NCBI GenBank assembly: GCA_017516765.1 | Contig: JAFXBE010000012.1 | Span: 1-42,260 of the forward strand | DNA from: Clostridia bacterium | GTDB taxonomy: Bacteria > Bacillota > Clostridia > Christensenellales > Aristaeellaceae | Direction of reading: 5' to 3' | DNA: 42,260 nt | Part shown: positions 36,737 to 42,260 of the stretch, in pieces | Layout: each line of letters opens with the position of its first letter | Position numbering within the stretch: the stretch's first letter is position 1 | Notes under the pieces: model-generated | The model's database searches: none | What the model was told of the DNA's origin: nothing | What the model saw: the letters and a program-made list of their open reading frames with translations, nothing else | Program-made: the position numbers and the translations under genes

Positions 36737-36766
36737 TTGATTTATCCCATCCATATTTGGTATAAT
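36737..36766 (+). promoter_or_regulatory. Promoter of the ferric-type ABC operon
   Basis: TTGATT (36737-36742), an 18-nt spacer and a consensus TATAAT (36761-36766). No Fur-box-like 19-bp inverted repeat was recognised around it. Confidence 0.75.
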
Positions 36767-36833
36767 GCAATACAGAGAAATGTCGGCAGAACGTTTCCTT
36801 GTCCGGCATAACAATTTAATGGAGGTTATCCTT

Positions 36834-37859
36834 ATGAAGAAATTGCTTTCCCTCGTTCTGGCTCTCCTGTTGGTCTTTGGCTGCTTCTCCAGCGCTCTGG
36901 CAGTCAATGAAGACGTTGAAGGCAAGGTGACCATCTACACTTCCATCTATCAGTTCGTTATCGACATGATGCTGGAAGAGCTGAAGACTGAGTTCCCCAA
37001 CCTGGAAGTTGAAATGTTCTACGGCGGCACCGGCTCCCTGCAGACCAAGCTGACCGGCGAAATGGAAACCGGCACCCTGGGCTGCGACATGATGCTTGTT
37101 GCCGAGCCCGCTTACTCTCTGGAGCTGAAGGAAGGCGGCTGGCTGCACTCCTTCGAAGTTGAAGATGCCGAAAGCATCCTCCGCTTCCCCTATGACGAAG
37201 AAGGCTACTGGTACCCCGTTCGCGTTTGCAACATGGTGCTGGCCTACAACCCCGAGCTCTACACCCCCGATCAGCTGCCCAAGACCTTCAAGGAGTTCGC
37301 TGAGGATCCCTCTCTCAAGGGCCTGATCTCCATGGGTAACCCCCTCACCTCCGGCACCACCATGGCTGCCGTTGCCGCTCTGACCGACAAGTACGGCTAT
37401 GAGTACTTCGACGCTCTGGGTGCCAACGACGTAATGATCGAATCCGGCTCCGTTGCTCTGGGCAAGCTGGAAACCGGCGAGTGCAAGGCCGTTATGATTC
37501 TGGAAGAGTCCGTGCTGAAGGAGCGCAAGGAAAAGGGCTCCAAGCTGGCCTGCATCTATCCCGAAGACGGCGTTATCCTGATCCCCTCCACCGCTATGAT
37601 CGTGGCTGAGGAAAAGAGCGCCAACATGAACATTGAAGGCTGCGAAGCCGTTGCCAACTGGCTGCTGAGCGAAGCCGGCCAGAAGCTGATCCTGGAAGGC
37701 TACATGCACAGCGTTTTCGCCGGCATGACCGATGTGCCCTATGACTCCATCAGCACCGATGAGCTGATCACCAAGGATATGGGCGTTGACTGGAACCGTT
37801 GCTACACCCAGCGTGAAGAGATCCGCACTGAGTTCCAGGAGCGTGTTACCGTCGAGTAA
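36834..37859 (+). CDS. ABC transporter substrate-binding protein, ferric-iron (FbpA/AfuA) type
   Basis: 341 residues. Residues 1-22 are a signal peptide (KKLLSLVLALLLVFGCFSSALA). A Cys sits in VFGC but the Phe at the -2 position makes a poor lipobox, so cleavage after ALA by signal peptidase I is as likely. The mature part has the FbpA fold signs: VTIYTSIYQF, EMFYGGTGSLQTKL, YNPELY, NPLTSGTTM, and a C-terminal WLLSEAGQKL. GGAGG lies 8 nt before the ATG. First of three genes. The cargo may be Fe(III), but the same family also binds other ions and small phosphonates. Confidence 0.88.
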   Translation: MKKLLSLVLALLLVFGCFSSALAVNEDVEGKVTIYTSIYQFVIDMMLEELKTEFPNLEVEMFYGGTGSLQTKLTGEMETGTLGCDMMLVAEPAYSLELKEGGWLHSFEVEDAESILRFPYDEEGYWYPVRVCNMVLAYNPELYTPDQLPKTFKEFAEDPSLKGLISMGNPLTSGTTMAAVAALTDKYGYEYFDALGANDVMIESGSVALGKLETGECKAVMILEESVLKERKEKGSKLACIYPEDGVILIPSTAMIVAEEKSANMNIEGCEAVANWLLSEAGQKLILEGYMHSVFAGMTDVPYDSISTDELITKDMGVDWNRCYTQREEIRTEFQERVTVE

Positions 37860-37921
37860 TCCCACATTGCAAACGAAGATAGCGCATGCTGCATGAGCGC
37901 AGCAAACGCTGACGACTTCCC

Positions 37922-37980
37922 GGGGGAAGCCTCCCAAGCGGCGGCTTCCCCTGATGACTATTCCCCGGTAATGCCGGGAA
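37922..37980 (+). repeat. Hairpins between the binding-protein and permease genes
   Basis: GGGGAAGCC (37923-37931) pairs with GGCTTCCCC (37943-37951), and TTCCCCGG/CCGGGAA forms a second stem at 37961-37980. There is no T-run. Such hairpins often protect the abundant binding-protein mRNA and limit readthrough to the permease. Confidence 0.6.
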
Positions 37981-38007
37981 TGCAAACCGTACGAGGAGTG
38001 TACTTGG

Positions 38008-40503
38008 ATGCAGGTACAGACAGATATCCAAACCAACAAATCTTCCGAATTCCGCTGCAAATTCGGCCTGATCCTGTTTTTGCTGCTGGGTGCAGCATTG
38101 ATCGCCGCCGGTATTTGGGGCATTAATCAGTACAACACTTCCGGCTTCGATCAGGAAGCCGCATATGGCTATATCCATCAACTGTCCGGGCAGGTGGACG
38201 ACCTGTACGAACAGGGCATCGCTCCCGTGCTTGAGAGCATGGATGCCGAAACAAAGTCCGTCATTGATCAGCTGAGCGGTGAATTGCTGGCTTCCGCATG
38301 GACGGAGGCTGCAAAGGAAGACCGTGCTTCAGCTGCCGAAACATATCTGAATGCTGCATCCGATCCCGAAAGGGAAAAGATGGAGCTTTTGGCGGTCACT
38401 TATTCCGTGGCAGGCCCCAAGGTTTCCTCCAAGGAAAAGAAAGCACTGGCAGCCCTGACTGCCGAAGAACGATCCGCTTTCCGCACGCAGCTGCTCACCG
38501 GTATTGCTGATGAAGCACTGGAACTGCCCGAACCTGCCCTCAGCGCCGTTGAAGGCGAAGAAGGGCTGGACCGTGCTGCGATTCTGATGCAGTTGTTCTT
38601 CACAAGCGTGAATGCAGAGAACGAGCCTCTGACCACCGACCACGTGAACGGTCTGAAAAAGGCCGCACGCAGCGCCGATGCCCGTATAACTGCCTATGGC
38701 ATGATCAGCCGCAGTCAGGTACCGTGGGCAGCACAGCTGGTGCTTTCCCACAGCAAGACGGTCATTCTTGCAGGCATCCTGCTTTTGCTGGATGTTCTGC
38801 TGCTCATCTTCCTGTTGCGTGCGGAAGGTAGCTGGCATATGGACCTGAAGTGGCTGGTGATTCTGCTGATCGTGGATTTCCTGCTGCTGTTCCAGGTGCT
38901 GCCGCTGATCTATCTGGTGGTGAAGGCGTTCTTCCCCGAGGGCACCTTTACTTTTGAGGTATTCAAACGCCTCTATACCTACCCCATGAATCTGGGTGCT
39001 CTGAGCAACACACTGATTGCTGCTGCCGCTACCATGGTGCTGGGCACCCTGCTGGCTTTCCCGTTGGCATGGCTGATCGGCCGCACCAACCTCTACGGCA
39101 GAAAGTTCTTCCGCTCCCTGTTTGTGCTCACCTACATGGTGCCCCCCTACCTGGGCGCCATGGCATGGCTGCGCCTGCTGAACCCCAACGTGGGTACCAT
39201 CAATGTGATCCTTCGTACCATCTTCCAGTTGGGCGATGCCCCCGGCCCCCTGAACATTTACTCTTTGGGCGGCATGATCTGGGTGCTGACCACCTTCTAC
39301 TATCCCTATGCGTTCATTACCATCTCCCGTGCTATGGAGAAGATGGATCCCTCGCTGGAGGAAGCCAGCCGCATCAGCGGTGCTTCGCCTTTGAAGACGG
39401 TCTTCAAGGTGACCCTGCCCATGATGACCCCCAGTCTGATCGCCGGCGCTCTGCTGGTGTTCGTATGTGCCGCCAGCTGCTACGGCATTCCCTCCATCAT
39501 TGGTGCGCCGGGCAAGGTGCACACCGTGACCACACGCATTATCGAGTATAACGGCATTGGCGCACAGGGTCTGAGCGATGCGACCGGTTTGTCGGTTTTC
39601 CTGATGGTGATCGCCATTGTGGTGCTGTACATTTCCGACTTTGTGATCGCAAAACGGCAATACATCACCGTATCCGGCAAGTCCACCCGCCCCAACATCG
39701 TGGAGCTGAACAAGTGGCGCATTCCCCTGACGCTGCTGGTAGGTCTCTTTGCCGTGATCGTGATCCTGATTCCCTTTGCCACTATCCTCACCACTTCCTT
39801 CAAGGTGGATCTGGGCAAGTCTTTGCTGGACTTCTCCAACATTACCCTGAGCCATTGGCAAACCATCTTCACCCGTTCCGAAACACTGGAGTGCCTGAAG
39901 AATTCCCTCATTTTCGGCGCTATTACCGCAACGGTGGGTATCGTGGTAGCCTGCACCATGAGTTACCTGCTCCAGCGTACCCGTATCCGGGGCCGCAAGA
40001 TCCCCGACTTCCTGATCACGCTGGGTTCCGGTACCCCCTCTGTGGTTATTGCGCTGGGTCTGATCATGACCATGAAGGGCGATTTCGGCGTCAACATCTA
40101 CAACACCGCCTATATCATGATCATCGCCTACCTGATCAAGTACCTGATGATGGGCATGCGTACGGTTGTTTCTGCCATGAGCCAGATCCACGTTTCGCTG
40201 GAGGAGTGCTCTCAGATCTCCGGTGCAGGCTGGGCAAAGACCATGTTCAAGATCACCGGCCCGCTGATCTTCCCCTCCATTGCCGCCGGTTGGTTCCTCA
40301 TCTTCATTCCCAGCTTCTACGAGCTTTCCATGACGGCGCTGCTCTACTCCAACAACACCAAGACCATCGGCTTCCAGCTGTATGAATACTGGACCTATAC
40401 CAGCCAGCAGCAGGCCTCAGCCATGGCATTCGGTATTCTGCTCATCGTTGTGGCGATCAACTTCCTGCTCAACAAGCTTACCAAGGGCGAGTTTTCCATC
40501 TGA
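38008..40503 (+). CDS. ABC transporter permease, fused two-domain ferric type, with a large N-terminal extension
   Basis: 831 residues. Residues about 281-831 are the double BPD_transp_1 permease of the FbpB/AfuB type, with two EAA cytoplasmic loops: EEASRISGASPLKTVFKV (451-468) and EECSQISGAGWAKTMFKI (732-749). Relatives are usually 500-560 residues. The first ~275 residues are additional: a transmembrane segment (18-38), a ~210-residue extracytoplasmic, mostly helical and acidic domain (40-248), and a second segment (250-271). GAGGAG lies 9 nt before the ATG. It forms the channel of the ABC operon with its neighbours. The extension could contact the binding protein or sense a signal; this is inference. 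Confidence 0.88.
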   Translation: MQVQTDIQTNKSSEFRCKFGLILFLLLGAALIAAGIWGINQYNTSGFDQEAAYGYIHQLSGQVDDLYEQGIAPVLESMDAETKSVIDQLSGELLASAWTEAAKEDRASAAETYLNAASDPEREKMELLAVTYSVAGPKVSSKEKKALAALTAEERSAFRTQLLTGIADEALELPEPALSAVEGEEGLDRAAILMQLFFTSVNAENEPLTTDHVNGLKKAARSADARITAYGMISRSQVPWAAQLVLSHSKTVILAGILLLLDVLLLIFLLRAEGSWHMDLKWLVILLIVDFLLLFQVLPLIYLVVKAFFPEGTFTFEVFKRLYTYPMNLGALSNTLIAAAATMVLGTLLAFPLAWLIGRTNLYGRKFFRSLFVLTYMVPPYLGAMAWLRLLNPNVGTINVILRTIFQLGDAPGPLNIYSLGGMIWVLTTFYYPYAFITISRAMEKMDPSLEEASRISGASPLKTVFKVTLPMMTPSLIAGALLVFVCAASCYGIPSIIGAPGKVHTVTTRIIEYNGIGAQGLSDATGLSVFLMVIAIVVLYISDFVIAKRQYITVSGKSTRPNIVELNKWRIPLTLLVGLFAVIVILIPFATILTTSFKVDLGKSLLDFSNITLSHWQTIFTRSETLECLKNSLIFGAITATVGIVVACTMSYLLQRTRIRGRKIPDFLITLGSGTPSVVIALGLIMTMKGDFGVNIYNTAYIMIIAYLIKYLMMGMRTVVSAMSQIHVSLEECSQISGAGWAKTMFKITGPLIFPSIAAGWFLIFIPSFYELSMTALLYSNNTKTIGFQLYEYWTYTSQQQASAMAFGILLIVVAINFLLNKLTKGEFSI

Positions 40504-40555
40504 CCGGGGCGGAATTGCCCACAGATGTTTTCTCTAACAGAAAGGATGGATCCTG

Positions 40556-41635
40556 ATGGCAACAGTAACCATAAAGCACATCACCAAAGCCTTTGGTGAT
40601 AATGTGGTGCTCAAGGAGTTCAATGAAACGTTTCAGGACGGCGAATTCGTGACCCTGCTGGGCCCCTCCGGCTGCGGCAAAACCACCATGCTGCGCATCA
40701 TTGCCGGTTTTGAAAAGCCCACCTCCGGTGAGCTGTACATTGATGACCAGCTTGTATCCGGCGGCAAGACCTTTGTACCGCCGGAAAAGCGCAGCGTGGG
40801 CATGGTGTTCCAATCTTACGCCGTATGGCCGCACATGAATGTTTTTGATAATGTGGCCTATCCCCTCACCATAAAAAAGACCCCCAAAGCAGAGATCAAA
40901 AAGCAGGTGGACCGGGTGCTTGGCATCGTTCATCTGACACAGTATGCGGAACGCTTCCCCAACCAGCTTTCCGGCGGTCAGCAGCAGCGTGTGGCCCTTG
41001 CCCGTGCGTTGGTGGCAGCCCCCAAGCTGCTGCTGCTGGACGAGCCCCTGAGCAACCTGGATGCCAAGCTGCGTGAATCCATGCGGTTTGAGATCAAGGA
41101 GATCCAAAAGGAGCTTGGCATTACCGTTGTGTATGTTACCCATGACCAGACCGAAGCCATGGCTATGTCCGACCGTATCTTCCTCATCAATCGGGGCGTG
41201 GTGCAGCAGTGCGACAGCCCTGAGGTGATCTACAACCACCCCAGCAACCAGTTTGTGGCAGACTTCCTGGGCAAGGTGGAATTCTTCAAGGGCGAAGCCA
41301 AGGACGGCAAGATCACCTTCCCTGCCATGAACGGGCAGCACATCCTCTACGACGGCCCCAAGACAGGCAAAGTGGAAGTGGCCATCCGTCCGGAAAACCT
41401 GTACTTCACCGCACCGGAGGAAGGGCAGCTGACCGGTGTACTGGAATCCCAGTACTATCTTGGCGATGTGGATGACTGCCGGGTACGGGTAGGCGACAGC
41501 CTTGTGCGTGTGATCGCTCCCGGACATGTGTTCAAGACCCTTACCGATGGGCAGCAGGTAGGCATCGGCGTGCGTGATTTCCTTGTATTTGACGACGACG
41601 GTATGCTGGAGCAGCTGCTCAAGATCCAGACCTGA
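40556..41635 (+). CDS. ABC transporter ATP-binding protein, FbpC/PotA-type
   Basis: 359 residues. Walker A GPSGCGKTT (36-44), Q-loop MVFQSYAVWPHM, signature LSGGQQQR (138-145), Walker B LLLLDEP (158-164) and the H-loop VTHDQTEAMAMS are all intact. The C-terminal third (about 240-359) is the TOBE domain of the iron, sulfate, sugar and spermidine group. It powers the permease upstream, 52 nt away. AAAGGATGG precedes the ATG. Together with the SBP this is a complete importer. Confidence 0.93.
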   Translation: MATVTIKHITKAFGDNVVLKEFNETFQDGEFVTLLGPSGCGKTTMLRIIAGFEKPTSGELYIDDQLVSGGKTFVPPEKRSVGMVFQSYAVWPHMNVFDNVAYPLTIKKTPKAEIKKQVDRVLGIVHLTQYAERFPNQLSGGQQQRVALARALVAAPKLLLLDEPLSNLDAKLRESMRFEIKEIQKELGITVVYVTHDQTEAMAMSDRIFLINRGVVQQCDSPEVIYNHPSNQFVADFLGKVEFFKGEAKDGKITFPAMNGQHILYDGPKTGKVEVAIRPENLYFTAPEEGQLTGVLESQYYLGDVDDCRVRVGDSLVRVIAPGHVFKTLTDGQQVGIGVRDFLVFDDDGMLEQLLKIQT

Positions 41636-41638
41636 TGA

Positions 41639-41668
41639 AAAGAAACTCCTCATGGGGGGAGGGTTCTT
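41639..41668 (+). terminator. Probable terminator of the ABC operon
   Basis: AAGAAACTCC pairs with GGAGGGTTCTT with small bulges, just after the stop. The T-run is short, so confidence is moderate. Confidence 0.5.
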
Positions 41669-41678
41669 AAGGATGAAA

Positions 41679-42092
41679 TTATCCTTCCAACGAAAAAGCG
41701 AGCATTTGGCGAATACCGAATGCTCGTTTGCATATGGCGCGCCAATATACGCAATGCACGGGTACTGTGCGTATCATTGCGCCCTCACCTAACAAGGGAA
41801 AGTGGGCTTTAGGCCTGCTCGACAAATTGCCATTGATAAAGGGATAATCACCGTTATCATCATACTCGGGTGTCCCATGCAAACCGTCACCAATTCCATC
41901 GCAAACATCATCAAAGCACTTCGTTGCCCATTTTATAGGGTTCTTCACCGGATCCCCAAACATCTCGACAAACCGTGCTTTGACCAGCTCATCCAGCTTT
42001 GCAATCTGTTGCTTGCGGAGGGAGATGAGGGTGAATACTTTGCTGGAGTCCAGCGACAGCGCGACCACCAGTTCGCGCAGGGTTTCGGCCAT
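41679..42092 (-). pseudogene. Truncated type I restriction specificity subunit (HsdS) fragment
   Basis: 137 codons against ~400 for a full HsdS. Residues about 29-90 match HsdS: a QQIAKLDELVKARFVEMFGDP linker helix and the start of a target-recognition domain (GDGLHGTPEYDDNGDYPFING). After residue 90 the match stops and the frame runs through a terminator hairpin. The first 28 residues may be the end of the preceding HsdS helix. No hsdM or hsdR is in the window. It could be a relic, or a silent cassette of a recombining HsdS locus. An RBS-like AAGGTG lies upstream of the ATG. Confidence 0.7.
41692..41726 (-). terminator. Terminator within the 3' end of the HsdS fragment
   Basis: On the minus strand CGAGCATT pairs with AATGCTCG, followed by GCTTTTTCG. 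The hsdS-like frame runs on through it, which supports decay of the gene. Confidence 0.75.
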
Positions 42093-42112
42093 AAGTTTTC
42101 ACCTTCTTTTCC

Positions 42113-42141
42113 TTGCGTTATAAGAGAAAATCAGTTATAAT
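42113..42141 (+). promoter_or_regulatory. Promoter of the secreted-protein gene at the right edge
   Basis: TTGCGT (42113-42118), a 17-nt spacer and a consensus TATAAT (42136-42141). Confidence 0.75.
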
Positions 42142-42185
42142 GGTCAATATCAGACAAGCGCAAAAATGAAAGGAGTTGACCGCCA

Positions 42186-42260
42186 ATGAAAAAGACCATC
42201 GCACTGGCACTTTCCATTGTCCTCGTCCTCGTTTCACTTTCATGCCCCACGCAGGCCGAA
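42186..42260 (+). CDS. Secreted protein, N-terminal part only (cut by the window edge)
   Basis: Twenty-five codons from an ATG preceded by AAAGGAG 10-12 nt upstream. They encode a typical signal peptide: KK after Met, a long Leu/Val/Ile core and Pro-Thr-Gln-Ala before Glu, a plausible signal-peptidase I site. The Cys at residue 20 is preceded by SLS, which is a poor lipobox. The function is beyond the window. Confidence 0.75.
   Translation, partial: MKKTIALALSIVLVLVSLSCPTQAE

Noticed and set aside
38329..40191. A 620-codon minus-strand frame opposite the ABC permease
   Set aside because: Antisense shadow with a His/Gln-rich, domain-free translation.

Overview
The window looks like chromosomal DNA of a fairly GC-rich member of the Bacillota, class Clostridia, of the gut or plant-fibre-degrading kind. 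The signs are a T-box leader, RNase J, a DnaD plus DnaC/DnaI-type helicase-loader pair, a split ThrE exporter, RBSs close to AGGAGG, and sigma-A-type promoters. No rRNA or tRNA gene, CRISPR array, transposase or phage module was found. The genus cannot be set from this alone.

Left part (1-11,950). From right to left on the minus strand: DnaD (with four ~87-residue repeats), a DnaC-like loader and a Cys-less ArsC/Spx-fold protein, joined by 4-nt stop/start overlaps; a GNAT; a two-gene ThrE-type exporter; a second GNAT; and an XRE protein with a histone-H1-like tail. On the plus strand: a serine hydrolase that seems to have lost catalytic residues, a GNAT, a secreted CAP-domain protein, a MazG-like hydrolase, and a regulator-transporter pair (XRE-TPR plus MFS).

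Carbohydrate part (11,950-22,580). A minus-strand operon carries a GH43, a GH51 arabinofuranosidase and a CE1-like esterase. A GH105 gene diverges from it across a 309-nt control region with two promoters and a perfect dyad. Further on are phosphoglucomutase (with a GNAT and an unknown gene) and a sialate-O-acetylesterase-like protein. None of these enzymes has a signal peptide, so they probably finish imported arabinoxylan or pectin oligosaccharides in the cytoplasm. No sugar transporter is nearby.

Middle (22,580-26,500). An rRNA methyltransferase, a Cof-type HAD phosphatase, a structured 290-nt spacer, and a complete T-box leader. The T-box controls only a 139-codon ORF that reads as a fusion of the first half of a TIM-barrel isomerase to the last ~29 residues of an acyl-CoA synthetase. 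This looks like the scar of an operon-internal deletion. A NapH-like polyferredoxin membrane protein follows.

Right part (26,500-42,260). rpoB-rpoC stand apart from the usual ribosomal protein neighbours, and RpoB ends in a long acidic tail. Next come an RseC-family protein, RNase J, a ferric-iron-type ABC operon (binding protein, a double permease with a ~275-residue N-terminal extension, ATPase), a truncated HsdS remnant, and the first 25 codons of a secreted protein cut by the window edge.

The most promising leads are the T-box-driven chimera, the permease extension, the four-repeat DnaD, the Cys-less ArsC-like protein coupled to the helicase loader, and the catalytically degenerate hydrolases. 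Family assignments rest on motif reading, without database searches.
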